This document shows positions 1-9,982 of a DNA stretch of 64,000 nt, one piece after another (the first letter of the stretch is position 1; each line of letters begins with the position of its first letter). The stretch comes from Streptomyces lydicus (GTDB lineage Bacteria; Actinomycetota; Actinomycetes; Streptomycetales; Streptomycetaceae). Made by a program: the position numbers and the translations under genes. Where the stretch lies: positions 3,038,001-3,102,000 of the forward strand of contig NZ_CP017157.1 in assembly GCF_001729485.1 (NCBI RefSeq). The letters run 5' to 3'. A model generated the notes under the pieces. It was given only the letters and a program-made list of their open reading frames with translations. It was not told the origin of the DNA and ran no database searches.

Positions 1-2
1 AA

Positions 3-656
3 ACGGCCTTCGTGCTGACCGCCGCCGGCCCGGCGACGTCCTCGGCCCCCGCAGGGCCCCGGATCACGGTCGCCGCCACCGCCTTCGCGGCCTCACCGGC
101 GCAGGCCCGGCAGGTGCTCGCGCCGTTCGCCGACTGCCCCTTCGACGACCTCGCGGTCGCCGGCCGGCCGCCCGCGCCGACCTCGTACGCCGCCCTGCAC
201 GAGGGCGCGGCGGCGGTCTGGCCACCCGGCCACCGGTACGCGGCGGACACCCTGTGGTCCCCGGACAGCTACCGGACGCAGCTGACCCGCATCGCCGACG
301 CGGTGGCCCGTGCCCCCTCGCCGGCGTCCCTGGTGCTCGCACCCGTGCAGCCGGTCTCCGAGGACCCGGCGCACCTGCGGTCCATGGCCTTCGCCCCGCT
401 CGGCACGTCCTACCTCGTCTGCTACGCGATCTGGCACGACCCGGCCGAGGACGCGGCCCAGGGCCGCTGGCTGCGGGAGGCGATGACCGCCGTGGACCCG
501 CTGGGCGACGGCCGGCACTACATCGCCGAAACCGACCTGGAGGCAGGCCGGGAGCGGGCCCGGCACAGCTACCCGCCCGCCACCTGGGACCGCCTGCGGG
601 ACGTCCGGGACCGCTGGGACCCGCACCACCTCCTGCACTCCTACCTCACCCCCTGA
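3..656 (+). CDS. FAD-binding (BBE-type) oxidoreductase, C-terminal part
   Basis: The reading frame is open from the first bases of the window, so the gene begins upstream and only about 217 residues are visible. The end of the protein (WDPHHLLHSYL) resembles the berberine-bridge (BBE) C-terminus of FAD-linked oxidases, where a Y-x-P-x-x-x-F/L segment closes the flavin site. The FAD-binding half lies outside the window, so neither the covalent flavin attachment residues nor the substrate can be judged. The gene ends 50 bp before the DNA ligase start, and nothing visible links their functions. The family assignment is reasonable; the reaction is unknown. Confidence 0.7.
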   Translation, partial: TAFVLTAAGPATSSAPAGPRITVAATAFAASPAQARQVLAPFADCPFDDLAVAGRPPAPTSYAALHEGAAAVWPPGHRYAADTLWSPDSYRTQLTRIADAVARAPSPASLVLAPVQPVSEDPAHLRSMAFAPLGTSYLVCYAIWHDPAEDAAQGRWLREAMTAVDPLGDGRHYIAETDLEAGRERARHSYPPATWDRLRDVRDRWDPHHLLHSYLTP

Positions 657-706
657 CCACGGCGGCCGGGTGGGCGGCGACGGCCCCGCCGGGGCACCAT
701 GGCCCT

Positions 707-2255
<1,549 letters not shown>

Positions 2256-2266
<11 letters not shown>

Positions 2267-2729
2267 GCGGAGCGCCGGGCTGCTGCTCCACCGCCGCTCC
2301 GGGGACGGCGTGGAGGTGCTGCTGGCGCACATGGGCGGGCCGCTGTGGGCCCGGCGCGACACCGGGGCGTGGACCGTCCCCAAGGGGGAGTACGTCCCTC
2401 CGGAGGAGGCGCTGGACGCGGCGCGCCGGGAGTTCGAGGAGGAGCTGGGCATGCCGCCGCCCGACGGGCGGTACGTGCCCCTGGGGGACGTCCGTCAGTC
2501 GGGCGGCAAGGTGGTGACCGTCTGGGCCGTCGAGGGCGACCTCGATCCGGAGCGGATCGAGCCCGGCACCTTCGAGATGGAGTGGCCGCGCGGTTCCGGG
2601 GTGCTCCGCAGCTTCCCGGAGATCGACAAGGTGGCGTGGTTCGCCCCGGAGACGGCCGGGGAGCGCCTGATCAAGGGCCAGCGGGCGTTCCTGGAACGGC
2701 TGCTGGACCACGTCTCCGGCGACGGCTGA
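2256..2729 (+). CDS. NUDIX hydrolase
   Basis: This 157-residue protein has a complete NUDIX box from G44 to M66 (G-x5-E-x7-REFEEELG), which binds the metal that hydrolyses nucleoside-diphosphate-linked substrates. The N-terminus (RSAGLLLHRR) forms the usual first strand of the fold, and WTVPKG directly before the box is typical of the family. The start lies inside the last codons of the DNA ligase, so translation is probably coupled; a nucleotide-sanitising or repair-related role is plausible but inferred from context. The C-terminal part (residues 110-150) resembles DUF/NUDIX proteins often annotated as predicted NTP pyrophosphohydrolases. The actual substrate cannot be told. It ends 6 bp from the convergent dehydrogenase gene. 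Confidence 0.9.
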
Positions 2730-2735
2730 GCCGGC

Positions 2736-3728
2736 TCACGGCCGTACCTGGATCTTGCGTCCCTCCCCGGCCCGGAACCGTGTCAGTGCCTCCGCGTAAC
2801 GGTCCAGCGGGAGCCGGTCGCTGATGAAGACCTCCGGGTCCAGAACGCCCGCCGCGAACAGCTCGGCGGCGCGTTCGTAGCTGTGCAGGACGGCCATCGA
2901 ACCGGTGATGGTGATCTCCTGGTTGTAGATGCGGTACGGCTCGATGGTGGCGCGGGCCGCGTAGTCGGCCACGCCGAACTGGAGGAAGGTGCCGCCCTTG
3001 CCGACCCGGCCCAGCGCGTCCTGGATGGCGCGCTCGTTGCCGGTGGCGTCGATGACCACGTCCCAGCCGCGCGGGCGGTCCAGCTCGTCCGCCGAGCCGG
3101 CCGCGTTGCTGCAGCCCAGCGCGCGGGCGGTGGCCAGCCGCCCGGGGTTGATGTCGATGATGTCGACGCCGGCCGCGCCGGTGCGCTTGGCGAGTTCCAG
3201 CATCATCAGGCCCATGGTGCCGGAGCCGTAGATGAGGACCTGGCTGCCCAGTTGCTGGGAGCGCAGGATGTCGTAGCCGCGGACGGCGCAGGACAGCGGC
3301 TCGATCAGTGCCGCGTCCTCGGTGCGTACGTGGTCCGGCAGCTTGACGCAGTTGGCGACGGGGGCGACCGCGAACTCGGCGGCGCCGCCGGCCGTGGTCA
3401 CGCCGATCGCGGCCCAGCGCTCACAGAGGTTGTTGCGGCCGAGGCGGCAGTAGTGGCACTCGTAGCAGTAGAGGGAGGGGTCGACGGCCACCCGGTCGCC
3501 CTCGGCGAGTTCGGTGACCGCGCTGCCGGTGGCGACGACGGTCCCGGCGAACTCGTGGCCCGGCACGACCGGCAGGGTGGGCGCGAACTCGCCCTGGAGG
3601 ATGTGCAGATCGGTGCCGCACAGCCCGCAGGCGGCGACCGAGACCACGACCTCGCGGGGGCCGGGGGTGGGGTCCTCGACGGTGGTGACCTCGACCTTGC
3701 CGGGGGCGCTGATCACTGCGGCTTTCAT
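2736..3728 (-). CDS. Zinc-dependent alcohol/polyol dehydrogenase (MDR family)
   Basis: This 330-residue medium-chain dehydrogenase oxidises an alcohol, most likely a sugar alcohol, with NAD(P). C37, H58 and E59 form the catalytic zinc site in the context GHEFAG. A structural zinc site follows with cysteines spaced C-x2-C-x2-C-x7-C (CYECHYCRLGRNNLC). The Rossmann motif appears as GSGTMG. It is the last gene of a four-gene operon and its ATG overlaps the permease stop (ATGA), so it should act on the imported solute. This layout, importer plus zinc dehydrogenase plus DeoR regulator, is common for polyol or sugar uptake; the substrate itself is not evident. Sorbitol-, threonine- and galactitol-type dehydrogenases are the nearest relatives I can suggest. 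Confidence 0.9.
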   Translation of the reverse strand: MKAAVISAPGKVEVTTVEDPTPGPREVVVSVAACGLCGTDLHILQGEFAPTLPVVPGHEFAGTVVATGSAVTELAEGDRVAVDPSLYCYECHYCRLGRNNLCERWAAIGVTTAGGAAEFAVAPVANCVKLPDHVRTEDAALIEPLSCAVRGYDILRSQQLGSQVLIYGSGTMGLMMLELAKRTGAAGVDIIDINPGRLATARALGCSNAAGSADELDRPRGWDVVIDATGNERAIQDALGRVGKGGTFLQFGVADYAARATIEPYRIYNQEITITGSMAVLHSYERAAELFAAGVLDPEVFISDRLPLDRYAEALTRFRAGEGRKIQVRP

Positions 3729-4573
3729 TTCACGGCTCCAAGCGACAGGCCCTGGACGAGTTTGTCCTGGGCGGCGAACCCGGCGACGATCACCGGGAGG
3801 GAGATGACGGTGGCGGCGGCGCACACCTTGGCCAGGAACAGGCCCTGGCTGGTGACGAGTCCGGTCAGGAACACCGGCGCGGTGCCGGCCACGATCCCGG
3901 TCAGCACCCGGGCGAACAGCAGCTCGTTCCAGCTGAAGATGAAGGAGATCAGGGCGGTGGCGGCGATGCCGGGCATGGCGACCGGCGCCACGATCCGGGT
4001 CAGCGTGGTGGTCAGCCCCGCACCGTCGATCGAGGCGGCCTCCAGCATCTCCACCGGCACCTCGGCGAGGAACGAGCGCATCATCCACACCGCGATCGGC
4101 AGGTTCATCGAGGTGTAGAGGAGGACCAGCAGCCAGATGCTGTCGAGCATCCCGGCGTTCTGGGCGACGAGATAGACCGGCAGCAGCCCGGCCACCAGCG
4201 GCAGCATCTTCGTGGAGAGGAAGAAGAACAACACGTCGCTCCACTTGCGTACCGGCTTGATCGCCAGCGCGTAGGCGGCCGGGACCGCCAGGGCGAGCAC
4301 CAGGAGCGTGGAAACCACCGAGGCGGTCAGCGAGTTGATCAGCGGCGGCCAGGGGCTGATGCCACCGCCCCCGCCGAAGAACTCGCGGTAGCCGTGCAGG
4401 CTCAGTCCGGCGCCGACGCTCGGCGGGTTGGTCGCCGCGTCCGTCTCGCTGTGGAACGACGTCAGCACCATCCAGGCGACGGGCAGGAAGAAGGCGATCC
4501 CGCACAGCCAGGCCACCAGGCCCAGCGCACCGCCGGTCCGCCGCCGGCGCGGAGCCGTGGTCATGACGCTCAT
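3725..4573 (-). CDS. Carbohydrate ABC transporter permease (MalG-type)
   Basis: This 282-residue inner-membrane protein forms half of the sugar import channel. Six hydrophobic segments are visible, starting with one at residues 15-40. The EAA loop that contacts the ATPase appears as EMLEAASIDGAG followed about ten residues later by the downstream Pro. The C-terminus (QDKLVQGLSLGAVK) is the hallmark end of CUT1 MalG-type permeases. Both ends overlap neighbouring genes by 4 bp, indicating tight translational coupling. No ATPase gene is present in the operon; Streptomyces sugar importers often share one MsiK-type ATPase encoded elsewhere, so this absence is expected. Confidence 0.93.
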   Translation of the reverse strand: MSVMTTAPRRRRTGGALGLVAWLCGIAFFLPVAWMVLTSFHSETDAATNPPSVGAGLSLHGYREFFGGGGGISPWPPLINSLTASVVSTLLVLALAVPAAYALAIKPVRKWSDVLFFFLSTKMLPLVAGLLPVYLVAQNAGMLDSIWLLVLLYTSMNLPIAVWMMRSFLAEVPVEMLEAASIDGAGLTTTLTRIVAPVAMPGIAATALISFIFSWNELLFARVLTGIVAGTAPVFLTGLVTSQGLFLAKVCAAATVISLPVIVAGFAAQDKLVQGLSLGAVK

Positions 4574-5547
4574 CGGGTGACCTCCTCGCGCAGCAGGGAC
4601 GACACGGTGCGCAGCGCGAAGGTGGCCACGACCAGTGAGCACAGCACCACGACGACGCCCTGCGCGGACGCCCGTCCGTAGTCGTGGGCCTGGTAGAAGG
4701 TCTGGTAGATGGTGTACGGCAGGTTGGCGGTGCCCAGGCCGCCGGAGGTGATGGTGAACACCGCGTCGAAGTTCTGGACGACGTACACGGTGCCCAGCAG
4801 CGCGGCCAGTTCGAGGTAGCGGCGCAGGTGCGGCAGGGTCAGGTAGCGGAAGACGTCGAAGGCGGAGGCGCCGTCCATCCGCGCCGCCTCGATCGCGTCG
4901 CCGGCCCGGCTCTGCAGACCGGCCAGCAGGATCAGCATCATGAACGGCGTCCACTGCCAGATCAGTGACACCTCGACCGCGGCCAGCGGCGAGTCGGTCA
5001 TCCAGTCCGGCTGCGGCGGGCTGTCGCTGCCGAACAGCCGCCATATCCAGGTCAGTACGCCGTTGAGCAGCCCGTACGAGGCGTTGTACAGGGCGTGCTT
5101 CCACAGCAGCGCGGAGGCGACCGGCACCACCAGGAACGGCGTGATCAGCAGGGTCCGTACGATGCCCCGGCCCCGGAAGCTGCGGTCCAGCAGCAGCGCG
5201 AGGCCCAGTCCCAGCAGCAGGCTGACCAGCACCACGGTCACGGTCAGCAGCACCGTGGTGCCCACCGAGGACCGCATCGCCGGATCGGTGAAGACGGCCC
5301 GGTAGTTGTCGAAGGCGGCGAAGCCGCGGTTGTCGGGGGCCAGCGCGTTCCACCGGGTGAAGGAGATCACCACCGTGGCCACGAACGGCAGTTGGGTGAC
5401 GATGACGAGGAAGACCAGCGCGGGCAGCAGCGGCGCCCGGCGGGCCCAGTCCTTGGCCCGTCCGGTGCGGCGGGCCCGGGCGGCGGGCGCCGGGCCGGCC
5501 GGCCCGGCCGCGGTGCCCCGGGGCGGCTCAGTGGTTTGCGTAGACAT
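4570..5547 (-). CDS. Carbohydrate ABC transporter permease (MalF-type)
   Basis: This 325-residue inner-membrane protein is the partner permease of the MalG-type gene downstream. A 35-residue basic cytoplasmic N-terminus leads into the first membrane segment (LLPALVFLVIVTQLPFV), followed by five more. The coupling loop reads DAIEAARMDGASAFDVFR, a good match to the EAA motif. The start overlaps the last 20 bp of the binding-protein gene and the stop overlaps the next start by 4 bp. It would pair with a shared MsiK-like ATPase, as no ATPase lies nearby. Confidence 0.93.
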   Translation of the reverse strand: MSTQTTEPPRGTAAGPAGPAPAARARRTGRAKDWARRAPLLPALVFLVIVTQLPFVATVVISFTRWNALAPDNRGFAAFDNYRAVFTDPAMRSSVGTTVLLTVTVVLVSLLLGLGLALLLDRSFRGRGIVRTLLITPFLVVPVASALLWKHALYNASYGLLNGVLTWIWRLFGSDSPPQPDWMTDSPLAAVEVSLIWQWTPFMMLILLAGLQSRAGDAIEAARMDGASAFDVFRYLTLPHLRRYLELAALLGTVYVVQNFDAVFTITSGGLGTANLPYTIYQTFYQAHDYGRASAQGVVVVLCSLVVATFALRTVSSLLREEVTR

Positions 5548-6907
5548 CGGACACCTCCTGCGCCAGTCGCCGGCTCTTCGCCAGGGCCTCGGGCACGCTC
5601 TGCTTGCCGGCGATGGCCGCGCTGATCTCGTGGGACACCTTGGTCCCCAGGTCGGAGAACTCCGGGATGCCGACGAACTGGATGCCGGGCGCCGGGCGCG
5701 GCTGCACGCCGGGACTGTCGGGCCGGGCCGAGCTGATCGCGTCCCTGGTGGCGGTGGCGAACGCGCCCGCGGACTTCAGGTACTCCGGGTCGCGGTAGAG
5801 CGACGCCCGCTTGCCGCCGGGCACCCTCGACCAGCCCAGCTCGCGCCCCACCAGCCGCTCGTAGCCCTTGCCGGACGCCCAGCGGATGAACCGCCACGCC
5901 GCGTCCTGGTGCGTGCTGGCCTTCTGCACGCCCCACGCCCAGGTGTACAGCCAGCCCGCGTCGCGGGTCCGCTCGACCGGCGCGGGGGCGTAGCCGACCT
6001 TGCCGGCGACCTTGGACTCACCGCTCTCCAGCGAACCGGCGCCGGCGGTCGCGTCGTACCACATGGCGACGTTGCCCTGCTGCATGTCGTTGAGGCACTC
6101 GGTGTAGCCGGCCTGCGGAGCGCCCGCCTCGCCGTGCTTGCGGACCAGGTCGACGTAGAACCGGGTGGCCCGGGTGAACTCCGGGCTGTCCACCCCGGGC
6201 CGCCAGTCCTTGGTGAACCAGGTGCCGCCGAAGGTGTTGACGACGGTGGTCAGCGGGGCGGCCAGCTGGCCCCAGCCGGGCTGGCCGCGCAGGCAGATGC
6301 CCTTCAGGCCCTTGCGGCTGCCGTCCAACTCGGCCGCCGCCGCGGCGACCTGGTGCCAGGTGGGGTGGGCCGGCATGGTCAGCCCGGCGGCCTTGAGGAG
6401 GTCCTTGCGGTACATCAGGAACGAGGACTCGCCGTAGAACGGCTCGGCGTAGATCTTGCCGTCGGCGGCCGTGAGGGAGGAACGGAGCGGCGGCAGGATG
6501 TCGCCCTGGTCGAACGCGCGGTCCTTGGCGGCGCGCTCACCGAGCGGGGCGAGCCAGCCGTTGCGGGCGTAGATGGGCGTCTCGTAGTTGCTGAGGCTGG
6601 CCACGTCGTACTGCCCGGCCTGGCTGGAGAAGTCCTGGCTCATCTTGTCGCGCAGGTCGTCCTCCGGCAGGACGGTGAAGTGCACCTTGATGCCGGTGTC
6701 CTTGGTGAAGTGCTCGGCGGTCAGCCGTTGCAGGTCCACCATCTGCGGGTTGTTGACCATCAGGACATTGATGCTCCGGCCGTCGTCGTTGCCCGCGTCG
6801 CCGGCGCCGCGGTAGCAGCCGGTGGCGGACAGCGACAGGGCCAGGGCGACGGCGGTCAGCGCGCTCGCGCGGGGGCCGCGGCCCGCTCCGGGGGATCTTG
6901 CTCTCAC
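5528..6907 (-). CDS. Extracellular sugar-binding lipoprotein of ABC importer
   Basis: This 459-residue lipoprotein captures the solute outside the membrane for the two permeases encoded next. I chose the GTG at 6907 because it gives a compact signal peptide: an Arg-rich start, a hydrophobic stretch at residues 16-28, and the lipobox LSATGC with the lipidated cysteine at residue 31. An ATG further upstream would add about 60 residues of no signal character. The mature protein has the SBP family 1 layout, with segments such as INVLMVNNPQMVDLQ and FYGESSFLMYRKD near the start of each lobe. It ends 20 bp inside the next gene. A 194-bp gap separates it from the regulator gene upstream on the same strand. 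Confidence 0.92.
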   Translation of the reverse strand: MRARSPGAGRGPRASALTAVALALSLSATGCYRGAGDAGNDDGRSINVLMVNNPQMVDLQRLTAEHFTKDTGIKVHFTVLPEDDLRDKMSQDFSSQAGQYDVASLSNYETPIYARNGWLAPLGERAAKDRAFDQGDILPPLRSSLTAADGKIYAEPFYGESSFLMYRKDLLKAAGLTMPAHPTWHQVAAAAAELDGSRKGLKGICLRGQPGWGQLAAPLTTVVNTFGGTWFTKDWRPGVDSPEFTRATRFYVDLVRKHGEAGAPQAGYTECLNDMQQGNVAMWYDATAGAGSLESGESKVAGKVGYAPAPVERTRDAGWLYTWAWGVQKASTHQDAAWRFIRWASGKGYERLVGRELGWSRVPGGKRASLYRDPEYLKSAGAFATATRDAISSARPDSPGVQPRPAPGIQFVGIPEFSDLGTKVSHEISAAIAGKQSVPEALAKSRRLAQEVSDVYANH

Positions 6908-7101
6908 GGCTCTTGCCTCTCTGGGGACGGTACGGGTGTCGCGGGATGGGGTGATATCTCGCTCATGGCCGGACATGCGGCGTCGTGCCGCGGGTACGGC
7001 CGGGGACCGCGCGACGGCCGGGGGGGTCGGCCTCGTGCGGCGGCTGTGGAGGTGGCAGGGACGGTCGTACGGGGCCGGTCGTCCGGGCGGCCCCACCCGG
7101 A

Positions 7102-7863
7102 TCAGACCCGGAGCACCTGCGGCCCCAGGAGGGAGTAGCGGTGGGCCTCCGGCGCGGACAGCCCCGCGTCGGTGACGATCGTGTCGAAGTCGCTCACCTC
7201 GGCGAACCGGCAGAAGCTGCTGGCGCCGAACTTGCTGTGCACCCCGACCAGCACCCGTCGCCGCGAGGAGCGGACGGCCTGCTCCTTCACCTCGGCGACC
7301 GCCGGATCGGGGGTGGTCAGACCGTGCTCGCGGGAGACGCCGTTCGCCCCCAGGAACGCCAGGTCGATCACGAACCGGGCGAGCATGTCCCGGGCCCAGG
7401 AGCCCACCGTCGCCTGCGTACCGGAGCGGACCCGCCCGCCGGCGAGCAGGACGGTCGCCGACTCCGACGCCGAGACCAGTGACGCGGTGCGCAGCGACGC
7501 CGTGATCACGGTCAGCGGGCGGTCGGTGGGCAGCAGCATCGCGACCAGCTCCGGGGTGTAGCCCTCGTCGACGAACACCGTCTCGGCCTCGTCCACCAGC
7601 GCGGCCGCCGCCGCGGCGATCCGGCGCTTCTCGGCCACCTGCTGGGTCTCCCGGCGGGCCAGCGTGGTCTCGAAACCGGCGCTCTCGACGGGATACGCCG
7701 CGCCGTGCGTGCGCCGGATCAGGCCCCGGCGCTCCAGCTCGCTCAGATCCCGCCGGACCGTTTCCCGGGCCACTCCGAACTCGGACGCGGCGTCGGCGAC
7801 CTCGACCCGGCCGGACTGCCGGGCGAGTGCGAGGATGCGGTGCTGGCGTTCCTCAGCCCTCAT
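7102..7863 (-). CDS. DeoR/GlpR-family transcriptional regulator
   Basis: This 253-residue protein has the DeoR winged helix-turn-helix at residues 3-58 (VADAASEFGVARETVRRDL) followed by the DeoR sensor domain, which binds a phosphorylated sugar. The sensor shows its typical elements: FVDEGYTPELVAMLL, LLAGGRVRSGT, and near the end KFGASSFCRFAEVSDFDTIVTD. It precedes the importer operon on the same strand, so it is the likely local repressor, releasing DNA when a sugar or polyol phosphate accumulates. The region just upstream of its start holds an unusual series of 10-bp repeats that look like its own operator sites. ATG 7861-7863 is the natural start at the beginning of the helix-turn-helix. 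Confidence 0.93.
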   Translation of the reverse strand: MRAEERQHRILALARQSGRVEVADAASEFGVARETVRRDLSELERRGLIRRTHGAAYPVESAGFETTLARRETQQVAEKRRIAAAAAALVDEAETVFVDEGYTPELVAMLLPTDRPLTVITASLRTASLVSASESATVLLAGGRVRSGTQATVGSWARDMLARFVIDLAFLGANGVSREHGLTTPDPAVAEVKEQAVRSSRRRVLVGVHSKFGASSFCRFAEVSDFDTIVTDAGLSAPEAHRYSLLGPQVLRV

Positions 7864-7873
7864 GCGTTCACTC

Positions 7874-8012
7874 CTGCCCGATTTCTGGGTGTTTCCCGAC
7901 TTCCGTTCGGTCACGGGACTGCCCGTTTCCGCCCGCCTCAGGTTTATAGCAAGCGAGACCCTGCGCACGGCTGCCCGTTACCGCAGAAAAGCTGCCCGTT
8001 TCTGCCCGCTTT
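7874..8012. promoter_or_regulatory. Array of tandem 10-bp repeats, putative DeoR operators
   Basis: The core CTGCCCG(T/A)TT begins at 7874, 7919, 7971 and 7992. At 7919 and 7992 it is followed directly by a second related 10-mer (CCGCCCGCCT and CTGCCCGCTT), giving head-to-tail pairs with a 10-bp period, one helical turn. The array sits between the DeoR gene start (7863) and the divergent STAS gene (8157). Several DeoR-family regulators are known to bind direct repeats, so autoregulation and control of the downstream importer are inferred. No copy was seen directly upstream of the binding-protein gene. Confidence 0.6.
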
Positions 8013-8156
8013 CGGACCGCAATCGCGGGCCCGTGGGCCGCGCGGCCGCCCGTACGGCTCCGTGACCGCGTCCGCGGCCCCCCCAGGAGCCCGCCGCTCG
8101 CCCGCCGACGGGTCACCGCGGTGGTGCGGTGCGCCACGGCGCTTAGTCTGGACGGC

Positions 8157-8564
8157 ATGAGCTCGGAGATGCGGTCGTTGGCGGTCACTGCGATCGTGCA
8201 GGCGGAGGAGTGTGCGGTGCTGCGGGTCAGCGGGGAGCTGGACCTCCGCACCGAACAGGACTTTCTCGCCGAGGCCCGGTCGGTGGTGTCGGCCGGCCAC
8301 CGCTTCCTCGTGCTCGATCTGACCGCCCTGCGCTTCTGCGACTCCCGCGGGCTCAGCTGCCTGCTGGCCCTGGAGTGGCTGTGCCGGCGGCTGGAGGGCC
8401 GGCTGCTGCTGGCGTCGCTCGGCGTGCGGATGCTGCGGCTGCTGATCGGCACCCAGTCCCTGAACGTCTTCTCCTGCTACCCCACCGTCGGGCATGCGCT
8501 GGCCGCCGTCCCCGACGGCAGCCGCCCGACCTGGCCGCCCGCGGCGGAGGACCCGTCCGTGTGA
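8157..8564 (+). CDS. STAS-domain anti-sigma factor antagonist
   Basis: This 135-residue protein is a single STAS domain, the fold of anti-anti-sigma factors that sequester anti-sigma kinases. The phosphorylatable serine is S63 in the motif CDSRGL, which follows the conserved strand LVLDLTALRF. The N-terminal signature VSGELDLRT is also typical. I chose ATG 8157 because the upstream in-frame GTG adds only non-conserved residues. No anti-sigma kinase or sigma gene adjoins it, so it is an orphan. Three SpoIIE phosphatases, the class that dephosphorylates such proteins, lie 12-19 kb downstream, but a functional link is only speculation. Confidence 0.9.
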   Translation: MSSEMRSLAVTAIVQAEECAVLRVSGELDLRTEQDFLAEARSVVSAGHRFLVLDLTALRFCDSRGLSCLLALEWLCRRLEGRLLLASLGVRMLRLLIGTQSLNVFSCYPTVGHALAAVPDGSRPTWPPAAEDPSV

Positions 8565-8672
8565 AGCGCCGGGCCACCCGGATGACGACCGGAACGCGGT
8601 ACTTCCGAGGCGCGGGTACGGTCGGCAGGCGGGAGGACCAGGACGCCGGGCGGCCGGAACACGCCGGATGGA

Positions 8673-9881
8673 TCATGGCCGGGCCGGCCCCCGTCCCGCC
8701 GGACACGCCCTGACCCCCAGCCAGCCGCCGTCGAACCGGGCGAAAGTGAGCTTCCGGTAGGGCCCGGACTCGTAGAGCAGCCCGAACGTGCCGTCCGTGA
8801 GCCGGGTCAGCGTCGAGTAGGCCGCCGCGCCCGGCGTCACGGTCCGGGCGAGCGGCCAGGTCACCCCGTCGTCGCAGGACACCCGCACGGTGAGGTTCTC
8901 CCGCGCGCGGGTGCTCGCCGTGTTGCTGAACAGCAGCCAGTGGGCGCGCGGCAGGCGGGCCGGCGCCGTCGGGTCGTAGCGCAGCAGCGAGGCGTTGTTG
9001 CCCGGGTCGATCAGCGCGTCGTCGACCGCCGGGGCGCTGTAGGTCAGCCCGCCGTCGCGGGAGTGCGCGACCAGCCGTCTGCGGACGCTGCCGGTGCGGC
9101 TGTTGAGCAGGACGCGCCCGTCGGCCAGTTCGACCGTCTTGTTCTCGTCCATCCGCGGCCCCACCGGCCTCCCCAGGTGCCAGCTCGCCCCGTGGTCGTC
9201 GCTGTACGCGCCGGCCGCCCACATGCTGCCGTCGGCCTTGCGGAACGCGTACTGCTGGAGCAGCCGGCCGCCCGCCAGCTGGCTGCCGGCGCCGGACGAG
9301 GCGAAGATGCCGCGCCAGGAAGGGTCCTTGAGGACACGGGTGAGGCGCCGGTGGTGCCAGTGGCGGCCGCCGTCGTCGGAACGGCTGTAGTCGGTGTGCA
9401 GCACGCCGGTGCTGTCGGGTGCGTTGCCCGCCCCGGCGCTGCGGAACCCGACGCCCCTGGGCGCGTACGCGTGGAACAGGAAGACCCGGCCGGTCGTCCG
9501 GTCCACCAGCAGGCTCGGATCGCCGGCGCCCACCCCGCCGTCGTAGTCCACCGCCGCCCGCGGGGCACTCCAGGTACGCCCCTTGTCGGTGCTCCGCCGC
9601 ACCATCACGTCCACGTTCCCCGGCAGATCGGCGGCGCTGTCGTTGCGCCGGTCGTAGGCCGCGAGGAGGGTGCCGTCCGGCAGCGTCGCCAGCGCCGGGA
9701 TGCGGTAGGTGTGCGCGCCCTGCCCCGACACCGCCAGATCGGTGCTCTCGAACAGGGCCGACCGCCCGGCGGCGCGGTGTGCCGCCGGGCGCGGCGCGGC
9801 CGCCGGCACCGGCAGGACGGACCACAGACCGAGGCCGGCGCCGATCAGCGCGGCCAGTGTGCGGGGGCGGACGGCCGTCAC
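8673..9881 (-). CDS. Secreted exo-alpha-sialidase (GH33-like)
   Basis: This 402-residue protein hydrolyses terminal sialic acids from glycans outside the cell. A signal peptide is visible at residues 1-28 (basic VTAVRPR start, hydrophobic core, Ala-rich cleavage region). The YRIP motif at 59-62 carries the first arginine of the catalytic triad, and an Asp-rich RRNDSAADLPGN segment follows. Asp boxes (S-x-D-x-G-x-x-W) are seen as STDKGRTW, SDDGGRHW, SDDHGASW and SCDDGVTW, plus a degenerate SRDGGLTY, consistent with a six-bladed propeller. I chose the GTG at 9881 because a GGAGG lies just upstream. There is no carbohydrate-binding module. No sialic acid uptake genes are nearby. Confidence 0.92.
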   Translation of the reverse strand: MTAVRPRTLAALIGAGLGLWSVLPVPAAAPRPAAHRAAGRSALFESTDLAVSGQGAHTYRIPALATLPDGTLLAAYDRRNDSAADLPGNVDVMVRRSTDKGRTWSAPRAAVDYDGGVGAGDPSLLVDRTTGRVFLFHAYAPRGVGFRSAGAGNAPDSTGVLHTDYSRSDDGGRHWHHRRLTRVLKDPSWRGIFASSGAGSQLAGGRLLQQYAFRKADGSMWAAGAYSDDHGASWHLGRPVGPRMDENKTVELADGRVLLNSRTGSVRRRLVAHSRDGGLTYSAPAVDDALIDPGNNASLLRYDPTAPARLPRAHWLLFSNTASTRARENLTVRVSCDDGVTWPLARTVTPGAAAYSTLTRLTDGTFGLLYESGPYRKLTFARFDGGWLGVRACPAGRGPARP

Positions 9882-9982
9882 CGATACCTCCGGGCGGGAC
9901 GCGATGGGGGCGGCTCCAGGGTGCGCGTCCGGGCCGTGACGGGCCCGCCGGACGGCCCCGTCGGGGTGACCCGCAGCGTCCC

